A stretch of 51,230 bases of DNA from Salidesulfovibrio brasiliensis JCM 12178 (GCF_001311825.1 NZ_BBCB01000014.1:1-51230), one strand, 5' to 3'. Shown: positions 7,951-19,422, numbered from the stretch's first letter. Notes: generated by a model not told the origin, from the sequence alone. Translations and numbers: made by a program.

Positions 7951-8835
7951 ATGCAGAGAAAACCGCCGCGTTTACCCCCCAATGAGCCGGACTTCGGACA
8001 TCAGGGCATCGACAGCCTCGACGAGCTGGTCCGGTGTGCCTTTTCCACCACCCGGGAGTTGACCATCGGCACCGGCACCACCAAGCGCAAGCAGGACAGC
8101 AAGATCCTCTGGATGGTGGAGCAGCAGGCCGAGGACGCTTACGCGGTGCGCAAGATCAACTCCCAGTTCGTGCCCGTAGGGGAAGAAACCATCATCACTG
8201 GCGACAAGCTCTTCCGTGAATTCACCCCTGAGGTGGAGATACACCTCACCAAGGTGGAGCCCGCCATGGTCAAGCTGCACCGCACGCTTGAACGCGGGGA
8301 CCTGCACCGGCTGGTAGGAGAGCGCGACGAGGCCGAACTCGAATACAGCAGCGCGCTGGAGATCGACGAACTCAACGTCCGGGCCATCTTCGGCCTCGGC
8401 ATCGTTCTGGCCCAGCGCGGGGCCAAGCGCCGGGCAAAGGCGGTCTTCCGGGACATCGTCAAGCTCGACGCCGCCTTCAACGAAGAGCACAAACACCTCT
8501 TCAACGAGTTCGGCATCAGCCTGCGCAAGGCGAAACTCTTCGACGAGGCCGTGCAGTACTACACCCGGGCCATGGAGCTCACCGAGAGCGACGACCACCT
8601 GCACTACAACATGGCGCGCGTCCACTACGAGCTTGGGCAATGGGGCGAATGCGCCGACCACCTCGACCACAGCCTGCGGCTCAACGGAGAGCTGGAAGAG
8701 GCGGTCATGCTCTGCAAGCTCATCCTCGCCATGCATCTGGACAGGAAGGTCCTCGACAAATACGGCAAGCCGCCCATACCTGACGAGGTCGGCAAGCTGG
8801 TGGACGAACTGATCAAGGACGGGAGCCGGACATGA
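7951..8835 (+). CDS. TPR-repeat protein
   Basis: 294 residues, no signal peptide or membrane segment. The N-terminal ~110 residues are family-specific (RELTIGTGTTKRKQDSKILW), followed by TPR units from about 120 to 260 (AELEYSSALEIDELNVRAIFG; DEAVQYYTRAMELTESDDHL; GECADHLDHSLRLNGELEEA). A cytosolic protein-interaction scaffold; the partner is unknown. Its stop overlaps ATG 8832 of the next gene in an ATGA junction, indicating a translationally coupled pair. No recognised symbol. Confidence 0.85.
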   Translation: MQRKPPRLPPNEPDFGHQGIDSLDELVRCAFSTTRELTIGTGTTKRKQDSKILWMVEQQAEDAYAVRKINSQFVPVGEETIITGDKLFREFTPEVEIHLTKVEPAMVKLHRTLERGDLHRLVGERDEAELEYSSALEIDELNVRAIFGLGIVLAQRGAKRRAKAVFRDIVKLDAAFNEEHKHLFNEFGISLRKAKLFDEAVQYYTRAMELTESDDHLHYNMARVHYELGQWGECADHLDHSLRLNGELEEAVMLCKLILAMHLDRKVLDKYGKPPIPDEVGKLVDELIKDGSRT

Positions 8836-9415
8836 AACTCGACATAACGCTGGTCGGCAACTACTTCGCCCTCGGCCTCCTGCATCTCAGGCGCCCCACC
8901 ATCAAGGCGGGCGTGAGCGCCTTCGGGAGCAGACGATGGGGAGAACTCCTGAACGGCATAGCTACGGGCCGGAACCGGAGAAGCTGCAGCAGGCCGTGGA
9001 AACGGCCATCGGCAAGCGCCTCGACGTGCCCTACAGCGGCGGCGGGGTCTGCCTTGACGACCAGTTCGGCATGGAGGTCTTCGTGGACAGCGAAGAGCAC
9101 CCCTATGAACACGTGGACGGAAAATCCCGCATGATCCGGCTCGCCAGCTTCATGCGCGGCTTCACGAAGAACGACATGCTCTGCGAATGCAAGGCTACCG
9201 GCATCGGCTCGCTTGTCTGCCGCTGGAAGGACGTGGGCACGTTCGACGAGCGCAAGATCCGGCTCGAATACGACGACCTGCGTCAGGTCATCGGTTCCAA
9301 CGATCCCTTCGAGGTGGTGACAGGCGTGACCTATGACGGCCATGAGCCCGACGTTCTACGCCGTGACGACGGCGAGGGCCTCAATCCCGAAAAACCCGTC
9401 TACCGCATCTCCTGA
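8832..9415 (+). pseudogene. Conserved hypothetical gene with an apparent -1 frameshift near 8935
   Basis: Frame 1 starts at ATG 8832, coupled to the TPR gene, and has strongly G/C-biased third positions up to about 8940. From there the bias and plausible protein continue in the neighbouring frame, which begins around ATG 8936 and runs to 9415 (e.g. EKLQQAVETAIGKRLDVPY, CLDDQFGMEVFVD). Adding one G in the GGGG at 8938-8941 joins them into one ~194-residue protein. Alternatively the second part is a separate 159-residue gene, since GGGAG precedes ATG 8936. No family recognised. It overlaps the convergent YheT gene by 16 bases. Confidence 0.55.
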
Positions 9416-10377
9416 TCCGCGGCAAAGAACGCCGCGAGGCGTCTGTCCGACCAGTACAGGTCTCCGCCGAAGGCCACGAATCCCACATGCCCGCCGTGTC
9501 GAGGCGTTTCCAGCAGCAGGTTCCGGTTCGTCCGGGCCGCCCGCTCCGGGTAGCACGACGCCGACAGAAACGGATCGTCACAGGCGTTGACCAGCAGCGT
9601 GGGCACACCGACATTCTCCAGGAACTGCAACGACGAGCTGCGGGCGTAGTAATCCTGCGCTCCGTCGAACCCGTGCAGTGGCGCGGTGTAGCGGTCGTCA
9701 TAGACCTCGAAGGTACGAATGTCGTCCAGCCCGTGGAGGGAGATGTCGAGCTCCGGAAATCGTGCCGCCTTCTCGCGGACCTTTTCTCTGAGGCCGCGCA
9801 GAAAATAGGCCATGTAGACGCGGTTTGCCGGGCGTCCCATGACCTCTGCGGCTCCGGAGAGGTGGCAGGGCACGGAAAAGACCACGGCCCGGCGCACTTC
9901 GTCAGGCACAAGGTCGGGGTTCTCGCCGAGATACTTGAGGGTCTGGTTGCCGCCCATGCTGAAGCCCACCAGCCCGGCTTCGGCGTACCCGCCCCGCTCC
10001 AGCGTGTGGGTCAGCACGGTATGCAGGTCGTCCGTGACGCCGGAGTGATAGAGCCTCGGCAAACGGTTGGGCTCGCCGGAGCAGCCCCGGAAGTTCAGAT
10101 TCACCGTATCCCAGCCCGCACGGTTCAGGGCCAGCGCGGCCCCGGCCACGTACTTGCGCCGGGAGTTGCCCTCCAGCCCGTGGGAAATGACCGCCACGCG
10201 ATCCGACCCCACACGGCTCCAGTCGAGGTCGATGAAGTCGCCGTCAGGTGTTTCGATACGCTCCCGCTCAAAGGAAACAGGAGGGTGAGGGCGGGCCAGC
10301 ACCGGGAACATGGTCTGCAAATGACCGCTGGTGAAGGGAAACCGGGGATGGTATGATGAGTCGTCGATAATGGGCAT
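9400..10377 (-). CDS. YheT-family alpha/beta hydrolase
   Basis: 325 residues. Signature features: N-terminal FTSGHLQTMFPVL, the HGLEGNSRRKYV oxyanion region, nucleophile elbow GFSMGGN, Asp in VNACDDPFLS and His in HGGHVGF, the last being highly typical of the YheT group. Predicted hydrolase or esterase of unknown physiological substrate, cytosolic. ATG 10377 gives the usual family start; ATG 10410 would add eleven residues. Neither has a strong ribosome site. Divergent from the DUF1624 gene at 10448. Confidence 0.88.
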   Translation of the reverse strand: MPIIDDSSYHPRFPFTSGHLQTMFPVLARPHPPVSFERERIETPDGDFIDLDWSRVGSDRVAVISHGLEGNSRRKYVAGAALALNRAGWDTVNLNFRGCSGEPNRLPRLYHSGVTDDLHTVLTHTLERGGYAEAGLVGFSMGGNQTLKYLGENPDLVPDEVRRAVVFSVPCHLSGAAEVMGRPANRVYMAYFLRGLREKVREKAARFPELDISLHGLDDIRTFEVYDDRYTAPLHGFDGAQDYYARSSSLQFLENVGVPTLLVNACDDPFLSASCYPERAARTNRNLLLETPRHGGHVGFVAFGGDLYWSDRRLAAFFAADQEMR

Positions 10378-10447
10378 GCATTGGGCAATGCCCCATTTGA
10401 TCCAAGACATCAAGCGCACGCCTTGAAATCGGTGTAGAGGTGCGCTC

Positions 10448-11461
10448 ATGAACAAACACGTTTCCCACGACAGGGTCGCGGCGATGGATGTTGCGCGCGG
10501 GTTCGCGGTCCTCTGCATGGTCATGATCCACGTCGAGATGTTTCTCGCGCCAGAAGGCCCGGACCTGATTTCGATGCGCGCCGTGGTCGAATTGCTCGGA
10601 TCGGTCCCAGCCGCTCCGGTCTTCATGTTCCTGATGGGCGCGTCGCTGGCCTTTTCCTCGCACACCGCGCCGGGACAGCTCATACGGCGCGGCCTGCTGC
10701 TCCTTGGCGCAGGATATGCGCTGAACGTGCTGCGGCTCATGCCCGAGGCAGGATATGCGCTGACCAAGGACATCCCGCCCATGGAGGTCCTGCCCCAGAT
10801 GTACGAAATCGACATCCTGCACTTTGCGGGACTGGCGCTAGTGATTTTCGGTCTCTTCCGGCTGAACCGGCTGGGACGTCCGGGGCTGCTGCTTCTGGCG
10901 GCGACAGTCGCCCTGTGCTCCCCCCTGCTCTGGGGGCTGCATACCGGCATACCGCCGGTCGACATGCTGCTGGCCCCGATATGGGGAAAGCGGCCGAACA
11001 CTTTTTTCCCGCTCTTTCCGTGGCTTGCCTATCCCTTGGTCGGGCTTGCCTTCGGGCGCACGCTGACCTTGGCCGAAGACCGCAGACAGTGTTTGTTCCG
11101 CCTTGGCATGGCCGGACTCACGGTCGCCACGGTGACAGGACTGCTACTACTGGCTTTTCCTGATCTCGCCCGCTCGTTCTACCGGCCGTACCCGCTGCTG
11201 GTGCTCTTCATCATCGGCTTCGTCCCGTTCTGGACGTGGTGCTGCGGTCTGGTCGCGCCCCTGCGCGCCCTGCGACAGCCCGTCCGGCTTCTGAGCGAGT
11301 GGAGCCAAGGCGTCACCGTATTCTACGTGGCCCACTGGATCATCATCGGCTGGATCGCAGTTCTGTCATTCGACATCGAGACCCGTACCGAATTCCTGCT
11401 TGTCTCGGCATTTGTCGCGGCTGGCGCGCATTGCGTCATGCGGGCTTGGCGCAAGGAATAA
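10448..11461 (+). CDS. DUF1624 / HGSNAT-like multi-pass membrane acyltransferase
   Basis: 337 residues, about ten hydrophobic segments. The N-terminus RVAAMDVARGFAVLCMVMIH matches the R...D..RG...M..H signature of the heparan-alpha-glucosaminide N-acetyltransferase-like membrane family (DUF1624). Such proteins are thought to move acyl groups across the inner membrane to extracytoplasmic sugars; substrate unknown. Later segments show F.FPW.AYPLVGLAFG and VTVFYVAHW, common in this group. ATG 10448 lies 70 bases from the divergent YheT start, so they may share a promoter region. Confidence 0.75.
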   Translation: MNKHVSHDRVAAMDVARGFAVLCMVMIHVEMFLAPEGPDLISMRAVVELLGSVPAAPVFMFLMGASLAFSSHTAPGQLIRRGLLLLGAGYALNVLRLMPEAGYALTKDIPPMEVLPQMYEIDILHFAGLALVIFGLFRLNRLGRPGLLLLAATVALCSPLLWGLHTGIPPVDMLLAPIWGKRPNTFFPLFPWLAYPLVGLAFGRTLTLAEDRRQCLFRLGMAGLTVATVTGLLLLAFPDLARSFYRPYPLLVLFIIGFVPFWTWCCGLVAPLRALRQPVRLLSEWSQGVTVFYVAHWIIIGWIAVLSFDIETRTEFLLVSAFVAAGAHCVMRAWRKE

Positions 11462-11521
11462 CCACACAAAAAATCGACTATTATCATTGCATCTTCGTGT
11501 GCTTTGTATAGTAGATATTGA

Positions 11522-14500
11522 ATGACCTTCCGAACCGGATCGGCCCTGCTTCTGGCCGCTGCACTCCTTGCGCTTACCGCGCCTGTGGCCTTCTGCATGG
11601 GCAACCGGGCGCTGCTGATCTGCTCGTACCATCCTGCGTTCCCGACATTTTTCAAACAGGCGAAGGGGTTGCACTCCGTCCTCGACCCCGCCGGGGTTCA
11701 GCTCGACATCGAGTTCATGGACTCGAAACGTTTCAACACGCCTTCGGACATCAGACGCTTCAAGGGCATGCTGAAGACCAAGCTGAGCGCGCTCGCCAAG
11801 TACGACATTCTGCTCACGGCAGACGACAACGCCTTCAACTTCGCCATAGACAACCACGAGGAACTCTTTCCCGGACTCCCTCTCGTCTTCTTCGGTATCA
11901 ACAATCGCGATAACGCCCTGCGGCGCATCCGGGACAAGGACTATGCAACCGGCGTGTTCGAAGAGCTCTCCATTCGCAGGACCATCGCACTCATCACCGA
12001 ACTCCTGCCCGAAACGCGAGAGATCATAGCCATATCCGACCCGACACTGACGGGGCAAACCGACCTGCAATCCTTCCTTGAAGAACAGCGGCGGACCAAG
12101 GCCAACCTCCGGGCGCTCGACCTCTCAATCCTCAGTTGGGAAGAGCTGGCAGAAAGGCTGAATGGCCTTGAAAAGGGACAGGCCCTGCTTTTGCTCTCGG
12201 CCTTTCATGACCGCAGAGGCAGCCTGAAAAGCTTTGAAGAAGGAGCCAAACTCATTCTTGACCATGCACCAGTGCCGATCTTCCACCTGTGGGAGCACGG
12301 CGTGGGGCAAGGGCTGGCAGGCGGGCACGTGGTGAGCCACTATAATCAGGGACGTCTCGCAGCCCTCATGGCCACGGAGATTCTTGACGGCCGCTCACCG
12401 GACAACGTCCCGGTCATAGACGGGGATGACGCCAACGTCTGCATGCTTGACAGAAAAGTCATGGACCGTTTCAACATGCAAATGCGCCGCCAGCGCCACG
12501 ACGCCATACTGCTCAACGACACCCCGCCGATCTGGGATCGTCACTGGGCCATCATCCGTACTGGCGGACCGATAATGGTCGTGCTGCTCTTGGCAGTGGG
12601 ATACCTGCTGTACCTGAACAGGGCGCTGCAAAAAGCCAGAGACAGGCTGCGGGCCAGCGAGACCCGCTACCGCACCTCCATCAACTCCGCGCCCGATGCC
12701 GTGTTCATGACGTCCACGGAAGGCTCCATTCTCGAGGCAAATAAGGCTGCATACTCGCTGACAGGGATGGACGAAGCCCGCAGGAGGCTCGAAGGGCGCA
12801 GCATCTTTGACCTGCTGCCTCAGGACGAGTGGCAGCGGGCCCGTGAGGCGCTTATCACCCTGAACGAGAAGGGTGTCTATCGAGGCGGGAGCACTTCGCT
12901 TGTTTTCGGCAACACGGATCGGTACGCCTATGTGGATGCCGTCAAGATGCCCGAAGGGGCTCTCCTCTGGTTCTGCAAGGATGTTACTGAAATACGGACC
13001 GCACAAAAGGCGCTGGAGGAAAGCGAAGCCCGGTTCAGAAGCCTTATCGATCAGGCCGCGGACGCGATCCTGGTGCTGAACATGGGCGGGGAGATCATCA
13101 CTGCCAACCGCAGCGCGTGCTTTGCCCTCGGATACGGCTCCTCCGAAATTCTGGCCCGCCGCTTCGAGGATCTGGTCCCGGACATGGAACTGGCAAACGG
13201 CTGGGGCTCCTGGCCGCAGCAGCCAGAGACTCTGGAGCGCGACCTCAGGCGCAAGGACGGAACAATCCTGCCCGCCGAGATTCGCGTCGGGGGCATCTCA
13301 TACGGTGGCAAGCACATGTTGCTGGCCATCGCCCGCGACATCACCAAGCGCAGGCGCAACGAGAACCGCATCCTGCGGGAATCCGCGGTGAACCTCGCAC
13401 AGGCGACCATCGCAAGGGAGCTCACGCAGCCCGACATGAGCCTTGCCGAGATCACCAGACTCATCCTGCAGCACACACTTGAAATCACCGGCAGCGAGCT
13501 CGGCTTCGTCGGAACCATCGATCAGGAAAGCGGCGACCTGATCGTGCACACGTTCCGCTATATGATCGAGGATCAGCTGTGCAACATGAAGAAAAAGAAT
13601 CCGGTCTTCCCCAAACGAAACGGCATTTACCCGGGCCTTTGGGGCGCACCGCTCAACTCGCTGGAACCGCTCCTGACCAACAGCCCGGAAACACATCCGG
13701 CCGCCATCGGCATGCCCGAAGGGCACGTTCCCCTTCACCGGTTCGCCAGCGTGCCGGTGGTGCACGAAGGACAGCTCGTGGGGCAGATCGCCGTGGCCAA
13801 TTCCCCGGAGGATTACACGGATGCCGCCATCAACGCGCTCTCAAGCATGGCCAGCCTGCTGGCACTTGCGCTTAGCCGCAAAAACATGGACGAGGCCATG
13901 GTCGCGGCCAAGGAACAGGCCGAGGCCGCCAACCGGGCCAAGAGCGAGTTTCTGGCAAACATGAGTCACGAGATTCGCACCCCCCTCAACGGCATCTTCG
14001 GCATGTTGCAACTGGCCCTCTCCGAAGACCTGCAGCCGTCACTGCGTAGGTATCTGGAAACCGCGCTGGAGTCTGGACGCAACCTTCTCGGCGTCATCAA
14101 CGACATTCTCGACTTCTCCAAGGTCGAAGCGGGCAAAATAGAACTTTTCAAGGAAGACTTCTCGCTGGCCTCCACCGTCTCCTCAGTCATGGAAATGTTC
14201 CGGCTCTCGGGAGACCAGCGCAACATCGCGGTCACATGGCATGTGTCACCCGCATTGCCGTCGCTGGTGCATGGGGATGCGGGTCGCGTGCGCCAGATTC
14301 TCTTCAACCTCGTGGGCAACGCCATGAAGTTCACGGAACAGGGCTGTGTCTCCGTGGAGTGCCACCCACTGCCCGGCGGCGCGGACGAGGTCAGAATTCT
14401 GATGGTCGTCGAGGACACCGGCATCGGTATCCCCGATGACAAGCTGGAGGATATCTTCGAGGCCTTCTCGCAGGTGGACGGCTCTCACAGTCGGCGCTAT

Positions 14501-15061
14501 CAGGGCTCCGGTCTGGGCTTGCCCATCGTTCGCCGCTTCGCGCAGCTGATGAAGGGGGACGCGCTCCTTGAAAGCGAACTGAACGAGGGCACGAGCGCAC
14601 TGATATGCCTTTCGCTTGAGCAGGCCATGGGCCGCGCCGAGGCGGATCCCCTTCAAATCTCGGATGCGTCAAGGCTTACGGGCCTCAAAATTCTTCTGGT
14701 GGAAGACGAACGCGTGAACAGGCTTGCCGCAAGCAAGATGCTGGAGCAGGCAGGGCACGAAGTGCTTACCGCGGAAAACGGACGGAAAGCTTTGGCTGTA
14801 CTCGCCGAAACCAAGCTCGACGTAATTCTCATGGATATCCAGATGCCGGAAATGGACGGCATGGAGGCAACTCGAACCATCCGCGAAGACAACGTGGGAG
14901 GACAGGGCGACATCCCCATCATCGCCCTGACGGCCCATGCGCTCAAGGGTGACAAGCAGGCGTTCCTCGCCGCAGGCATGGACGGATACATCGCCAAGCC
15001 GGTGCAGAACGACGACTTTGACGCCGAATTGCAACGCGTGCTTGGAAACAGGTCCGACTAA
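11522..15061 (+). CDS. Hybrid sensor histidine kinase with periplasmic ABC-type binding domain
   Basis: 1179 residues. Order: signal-like hydrophobic N-terminus (about 8-27); periplasmic ABC substrate-binding-like domain (about 30-340; [28 protein letters not shown]); transmembrane segment (about 348-366); two PAS domains (about 375-495 and 500-620); GAF-like domain (about 640-790); HisKA with phospho-acceptor His816 in [12 protein letters not shown]; HATPase ([15 protein letters not shown]); receiver with Asp1105 in [12 protein letters not shown]. It should sense a periplasmic ligand and relay phosphate to an unlinked partner. No Shine-Dalgarno precedes ATG 11522, so the start is uncertain. 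Its stop overlaps the convergent kinase gene by four bases. Confidence 0.9.
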   Translation: MTFRTGSALLLAAALLALTAPVAFCMGNRALLICSYHPAFPTFFKQAKGLHSVLDPAGVQLDIEFMDSKRFNTPSDIRRFKGMLKTKLSALAKYDILLTADDNAFNFAIDNHEELFPGLPLVFFGINNRDNALRRIRDKDYATGVFEELSIRRTIALITELLPETREIIAISDPTLTGQTDLQSFLEEQRRTKANLRALDLSILSWEELAERLNGLEKGQALLLLSAFHDRRGSLKSFEEGAKLILDHAPVPIFHLWEHGVGQGLAGGHVVSHYNQGRLAALMATEILDGRSPDNVPVIDGDDANVCMLDRKVMDRFNMQMRRQRHDAILLNDTPPIWDRHWAIIRTGGPIMVVLLLAVGYLLYLNRALQKARDRLRASETRYRTSINSAPDAVFMTSTEGSILEANKAAYSLTGMDEARRRLEGRSIFDLLPQDEWQRAREALITLNEKGVYRGGSTSLVFGNTDRYAYVDAVKMPEGALLWFCKDVTEIRTAQKALEESEARFRSLIDQAADAILVLNMGGEIITANRSACFALGYGSSEILARRFEDLVPDMELANGWGSWPQQPETLERDLRRKDGTILPAEIRVGGISYGGKHMLLAIARDITKRRRNENRILRESAVNLAQATIARELTQPDMSLAEITRLILQHTLEITGSELGFVGTIDQESGDLIVHTFRYMIEDQLCNMKKKNPVFPKRNGIYPGLWGAPLNSLEPLLTNSPETHPAAIGMPEGHVPLHRFASVPVVHEGQLVGQIAVANSPEDYTDAAINALSSMASLLALALSRKNMDEAMVAAKEQAEAANRAKSEFLANMSHEIRTPLNGIFGMLQLALSEDLQPSLRRYLETALESGRNLLGVINDILDFSKVEAGKIELFKEDFSLASTVSSVMEMFRLSGDQRNIAVTWHVSPALPSLVHGDAGRVRQILFNLVGNAMKFTEQGCVSVECHPLPGGADEVRILMVVEDTGIGIPDDKLEDIFEAFSQVDGSHSRRYQGSGLGLPIVRRFAQLMKGDALLESELNEGTSALICLSLEQAMGRAEADPLQISDASRLTGLKILLVEDERVNRLAASKMLEQAGHEVLTAENGRKALAVLAETKLDVILMDIQMPEMDGMEATRTIREDNVGGQGDIPIIALTAHALKGDKQAFLAAGMDGYIAKPVQNDDFDAELQRVLGNRSD

Positions 15062-17352
15062 CCGTTGAGGGGCAGGAGGATTGTGAAAGTGCTTCCCCGT
15101 CCGAGAGCGGAGACGACCTCGATGCTTCCACCATAGTGGTCAACGATTTCACGGGCAATAGTCAACCCGAGACCGGAGCCGCGCCGCGTGCGCCGGAGCG
15201 TGTCGCCCTGCTCCACGCGATGAAAGCTTTCGAAGATGCGGTCCAGTTCGTCTTCCGGAATACCCCTGCCCGTGTCATTGATCTCGATGCGCACCTGCGC
15301 ATCCTCGACGTTCACCAGAAGCGAAACAGTACCGTTTTCGGTGAACCTCGCGGCGTTGTTGACCAGGTTGAGCACGGCCTGCTCCAGCCGCACGGGATCA
15401 AGTCGCATGGTCGGCAGCGCGGCGGGCATGTCCCATTCAAACGCGACGTCCTCATTTTCGCTGAACAGCCGCTCGCCTGCGGCAACAGCTCCTTCCAACG
15501 CCTTGCCGAGGTCGACGTCCTCATCGCGCCACTGCATCTCGCCGCTTTCCAACTGCGTAAGGTCAAGAAAATCGTTCACCAGCTTGGTCAGGTGCTCGCC
15601 CTCTTCCTCCACAATGCCGAGTTTGCGCTCCAGTCTGCGCGCGGCAGCGCTGGACTGATCACAGGAGTCGCCTGCGGAGAGAACGGCCTCCACATCCTTT
15701 CTGAGCAGCTTTGAAAAACCGATAATCGAGGTCAGGGGAGTGCGAAGATCGTGGGAGACCGTTGTCAGCATGGATGATTTCATCTGGTCCAGCTGCAACA
15801 GCCGGGTTCTTGCTTCGTCCAGTTCACGCGTCTTTCCGGCAAGTGCGTGGCTCCTGTCCTTCAGGTCTTCAGCCATCTTGAGGTTGGCCTGCAACTCCTG
15901 CTCCTGAAGGCGGCGCTTTTCTGTGACGTCCAGCATCATGGCCAGATCGGCAGGCTCCCCGCCGTGGTGGACCGTGCGGGAGAAAATCTCCACCCAACAG
16001 GTGCTGCCATCCTTGCGCAGCCCCCGGAAAACATAATTCTCCCTGACGTCGGGCTTTCCTTCCTGCTTGCGCTCCATCTGTTCGGCAACCATGAGACGGT
16101 CATCCGGGTGGATGATCGAAAGCACGTCGTCGGGAGCAAAAGCCAGCAGCTCGGCCCGCGTATAGCCGAATATCTTTGCCATGGCCCTGTTGACGTACTC
16201 GAACCGGCCATTGCGCAACACGCAAATGCCGAGCAGGGCTTGGTCAGTATAGATCCGAAACCGCTCCTGACTCTCAAGCAGGTCACGGCGGGCCAGTCCC
16301 TGCTCCAACGCCCTGTGCAGCCGGTCACCCATGGCACGAAAGAGCGCCTTCTCCCGTTCGGTCCAAACCCGATCGCACGAGCACTGGTGAAGCCCGAACA
16401 GCCAATGGGTGCCGTCATCGGTTCTGATGGACATGGCCAACATGCTGCGCACTGAAAAACTGGCCGCCAGCATGGCCGGGACCGACACCTTGCCGCCAAG
16501 CTCCGCTGCCGTGGGCTCCTCGTTTCGCAACACCACGTCCAAAAAATACTTGTCGGAATCGGCTATGGAGTATTCGCCTCCCACGCTGGCAAGACCCGGA
16601 TAATCCATGGCCGTGCGCTCCGCCGGAATCTCCCACGACTGCAAGTCTTCACTCGTTGCGCGCATGAGCCACGCCCTGTCCGAACCGAGCGCCTGCCGGA
16701 CGACTTCGAGCGCCCTGCCCGCGGCATCCTCCAGACTCCCCCCGCATCCGAGCGCGTGCTCAAGGGACTCCATGGCCTCACGGTGCCAGCGCAGGTCCTC
16801 GTGCTCACGCTCTGCTTCCTTGCGGGACATGATGTCCACGACAAGCGCATCCACAAGCACCGTATCGCCTTCACGCACAACTTGGCCCCGCTCCTGCAGC
16901 CAGCGCAACGAGCCGTCTTTGTGAATCATGCGATATTCGATCTCGTAGGCGTCCTCAGCCTCGACGGCCTTCCGGACAGCCGCAGCCACCGAGGCTCGGT
17001 CATCTGGATAAATGAACGGAAGGTAGGCTCCCCGATCCATGAAGCGCTCTTGGGAAAAGCCGGTCAGCGCCTCAATCTGGCTGCCCATATACCGAAGCGT
17101 CCGCTCCTCGTCCGGCTGGCAGCGCAAGACCATGCCGGGCACGTTTGCGGCAACGGTGGCCAACGGATCACTGACGGCGACGCTTGCAACCCCGGCATCA
17201 TCCTGCCTCTTGAGCAGCCCGAACCCGGCGGCAGCCGCAGCGCCGATCGCGGTCAGGCCCCCAGCGGCATGACCAGGCAGCGCAAAGCACAACACCGCAG
17301 ACGAAGCGGCAAGCACGCATGATGCGGCAAACCAAGGCTGGCGCGAACTCAT
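15058..17352 (-). CDS. PAS-GAF-PAS sensor histidine kinase
   Basis: 764 residues. Two hydrophobic segments at the N-terminus (about 8-50) form a short membrane anchor with almost no periplasmic loop, so sensing is probably cytoplasmic. Then a PAS domain with PAC (about 65-185), GAF-like (about 200-355), a second PAS (about 365-485), a coiled coil, HisKA with His534 in [13 protein letters not shown], and HATPase ([37 protein letters not shown]). All catalytic boxes are intact. No receiver domain is fused and no regulator gene is adjacent. Its tail overlaps the hybrid kinase tail by four bases in convergent orientation. Confidence 0.9.
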   Translation of the reverse strand: MSSRQPWFAASCVLAASSAVLCFALPGHAAGGLTAIGAAAAAGFGLLKRQDDAGVASVAVSDPLATVAANVPGMVLRCQPDEERTLRYMGSQIEALTGFSQERFMDRGAYLPFIYPDDRASVAAAVRKAVEAEDAYEIEYRMIHKDGSLRWLQERGQVVREGDTVLVDALVVDIMSRKEAEREHEDLRWHREAMESLEHALGCGGSLEDAAGRALEVVRQALGSDRAWLMRATSEDLQSWEIPAERTAMDYPGLASVGGEYSIADSDKYFLDVVLRNEEPTAAELGGKVSVPAMLAASFSVRSMLAMSIRTDDGTHWLFGLHQCSCDRVWTEREKALFRAMGDRLHRALEQGLARRDLLESQERFRIYTDQALLGICVLRNGRFEYVNRAMAKIFGYTRAELLAFAPDDVLSIIHPDDRLMVAEQMERKQEGKPDVRENYVFRGLRKDGSTCWVEIFSRTVHHGGEPADLAMMLDVTEKRRLQEQELQANLKMAEDLKDRSHALAGKTRELDEARTRLLQLDQMKSSMLTTVSHDLRTPLTSIIGFSKLLRKDVEAVLSAGDSCDQSSAAARRLERKLGIVEEEGEHLTKLVNDFLDLTQLESGEMQWRDEDVDLGKALEGAVAAGERLFSENEDVAFEWDMPAALPTMRLDPVRLEQAVLNLVNNAARFTENGTVSLLVNVEDAQVRIEINDTGRGIPEDELDRIFESFHRVEQGDTLRRTRRGSGLGLTIAREIVDHYGGSIEVVSALGRGSTFTILLPLNG

Positions 17353-17516
17353 GGGGACAGCTCCTCCGGTTGATTCCCGACGAGATTAGCAATGTTTTCA
17401 TGGAAATGCCATCACAGGATTGTCCTCGAAATAATGGACTCGGATTCATCTGACGTGCTATGCGCATTCATGCGGGACCAATCGACATACGAGACAGCTT
17501 TATTGGAGAGAATCAC

Positions 17517-18731
17517 GTGGCAACCGAACAGTTGAACGACGCGAAAACCATTCTGAACCGTACCCCTGTATTTGACCGCGACAAGAACGTCTGGGCCTAT
17601 GAACTGAGCCTGCACAACACCACCCCCGAGGCCGACTCCGAAGAGGAAACAAGGCTCATCCTCGAAGAGTTCGAGGCGCAGCTTGCATCGGACAAGCGAA
17701 TCCTTCTGGAGTTCGACAAGCAAACCCTGCCCGAAGACCTCGGCCAGTGGGGCATCGGCCCGCGTCACGTCCTCACCCTTCCCGGCTCAGAAGAGGCCGA
17801 CCCGCATTCGATGCTCGAAACCGCCCACAACATCGGCGCCAAGGTCGCCGCGAGCTTCGATGCCTTGCGAAACACCAACGGCGGCCTGCTGGAAAAAAGC
17901 GACTACCTGCGGGTTTCGATCCGAAACAAAAGCCCCCGCGAGGTCATGAGTATCCGAAAGGAAGCCGAGGCCTTCAACGGTGAAATCCTCGCCGTGGACA
18001 TCGACTCGTGGGAAGCCTTTGAAGGCACGCGAGCCCTCGGGTTCCAGTATTTCCAAGGCCCCTTCTTCACCAAGCCCTTCTTCAGGCCGGGCGAGCCGGT
18101 GAGCGCAGCCGCCGTGGCCAAATTGCAGATTCTGCGCGAGCTGAACATGCCCGAGTGCGACATGACCAGACTGGCCGAGTCCATCGCCTCGGACGTAGCC
18201 TTGAGCTACCGTCTGCTCACCTACATCAACTCGGCATCCTTTTGCATCGCGCATCGCATCAAGTCCATTCAGCAGGCCGTGACGCTCCTCGGCCTCAATG
18301 AAATCAAGAAATGGGCGATGGTGGTACTGATGTCCGGCATGGACGACTCCGAACGGGGCAGCGAACTGGCTTACATGGCCCTGCAACGCGCCCGTTTTCT
18401 GGAATCCATGGCCTCGCTCGACAGCGTGAAATACACCGCAGGGACCATGTTCATGCTCGGCCTCTTCTCCAAGCTTGACGCACTGCTGGCGCATCCCATG
18501 GAACAGGTACTGGAGAACCTGCCCATTGACGACGAAGTCAAAGGCGCGCTGACCGGCGGCGATGTGCCGCTGAGAAGCTGGATTCGGATGCTTGAGGCAA
18601 TCGAATGCGATGACTGGAAAAAGGCAAACGACGTGCTTGTGTCACACGGAGCCTGCCTGCCCCACGCTGCCGCCAACTACCTGAAGTCGTGCTCATGGGC
18701 CAATCGGCAGTGCAGCCTGATGCGCGGATAG
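17517..18731 (+). CDS. HDOD-domain protein with degenerate EAL-like N-terminus
   Basis: 404 residues from GTG 17517, chosen for its GGAGAG site (17505-17510) and family-like N-terminus (ILNRTPVFDRDKNVWAYELS). The N-terminal ~200 residues resemble the EAL fold of YuxH/CdgJ-type proteins, but the EAL catalytic signature is not visible, so c-di-GMP hydrolysis is unlikely. The C-terminal HDOD domain (LAESIASDVALSYRLLTYIN ... IQQAVTLLGLNEIKKWA) is typical of signalling output proteins linked to motility and surface behaviour. Divergent from the PAS-GAF-PAS kinase gene. An in-frame upstream ATG at 17460 is less likely. Confidence 0.85.
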   Translation: MATEQLNDAKTILNRTPVFDRDKNVWAYELSLHNTTPEADSEEETRLILEEFEAQLASDKRILLEFDKQTLPEDLGQWGIGPRHVLTLPGSEEADPHSMLETAHNIGAKVAASFDALRNTNGGLLEKSDYLRVSIRNKSPREVMSIRKEAEAFNGEILAVDIDSWEAFEGTRALGFQYFQGPFFTKPFFRPGEPVSAAAVAKLQILRELNMPECDMTRLAESIASDVALSYRLLTYINSASFCIAHRIKSIQQAVTLLGLNEIKKWAMVVLMSGMDDSERGSELAYMALQRARFLESMASLDSVKYTAGTMFMLGLFSKLDALLAHPMEQVLENLPIDDEVKGALTGGDVPLRSWIRMLEAIECDDWKKANDVLVSHGACLPHAAANYLKSCSWANRQCSLMRG

Positions 18732-18735
18732 CGTG

Positions 18736-19422
18736 CTACTGGCGCAATTCAGCAAGACGGAACAGGCCCATCATGTCGAACACCGTGCGGAAGTTCTCGG
18801 ACAAGCCCGAGATGTAGACGCGGCGGCCACGATCCACGCACTCGGACATCTGCGACGCCAGTGAAGAAAGCCCGGCGCCGTTGATGGAAGTGTTGTCGTC
18901 GAACCGCAGCACGATATCCCCTTCCAGACGGCAGGCATCCTTGAACGCCCGCGCCAGAGTCGGCCCGCTCAATGCCGTGACGTTGCCCCGCACGTGAATG
19001 GTGGTGTCGTTCCCGTCTATCTCCACACGAACAAGGCTGTCCTCGTTGCGGGAAAGCGAGATACGCTCCTCGGCCCTGCGCAGGGCCTGCTCCAGCGCGT
19101 CGCGTCGCACGGGCTTGTCGATGAAATCCGTGGCGTCGAGGTTGAGCGCCTTGATGGCCAACTCCATGTCGCCGTGACCGGTGATGACGATGACCTCCGC
19201 CGCGGGAGAAGCCTTCTTGATGGCCCTGAGCACCTCGATGCCGTCCATAATGGGCATCTTGATGTCCGTCAGCACGATCTCCGGCCGCTCCTCCATAAAC
19301 TTGTCCACCCCCTCCTGTCCGTCGGACGCGCACACGGTCTCGTAGCCCATGGCCTCCAAGAGAAGCGTGAACATTTTCAATGTCGGCTGCTCATCATCGA
19401 TAATCAGTATTTTTCGCGTCAT
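18736..19422 (-). CDS. Response regulator with REC and STAS domains
   Basis: 228 residues. REC domain 1-120 with acidic pair IIDDE, phospho-acceptor Asp53 (VLTDIKMPIMDG), Thr in VITGHGD and Lys in DKPV. The C-terminal ~105 residues form a STAS (anti-sigma-antagonist-like) domain with DDNTSINGAGLSSLA, where a Ser/Thr is the usual modification site. There is no DNA-binding domain, so output is probably protein-protein, perhaps partner switching. ATG 19422 overlaps the stop of the upstream kinase gene (ATGA). Its cognate kinase is almost certainly that gene. Confidence 0.9.
   Translation of the reverse strand: MTRKILIIDDEQPTLKMFTLLLEAMGYETVCASDGQEGVDKFMEERPEIVLTDIKMPIMDGIEVLRAIKKASPAAEVIVITGHGDMELAIKALNLDATDFIDKPVRRDALEQALRRAEERISLSRNEDSLVRVEIDGNDTTIHVRGNVTALSGPTLARAFKDACRLEGDIVLRFDDNTSINGAGLSSLASQMSECVDRGRRVYISGLSENFRTVFDMMGLFRLAELRQ

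Noticed and set aside
10448..11001. Minus-strand extension of the YheT hydrolase frame upstream to 11001
   Set aside because: It runs antisense through the DUF1624 gene; the family N-terminus begins near 10377.
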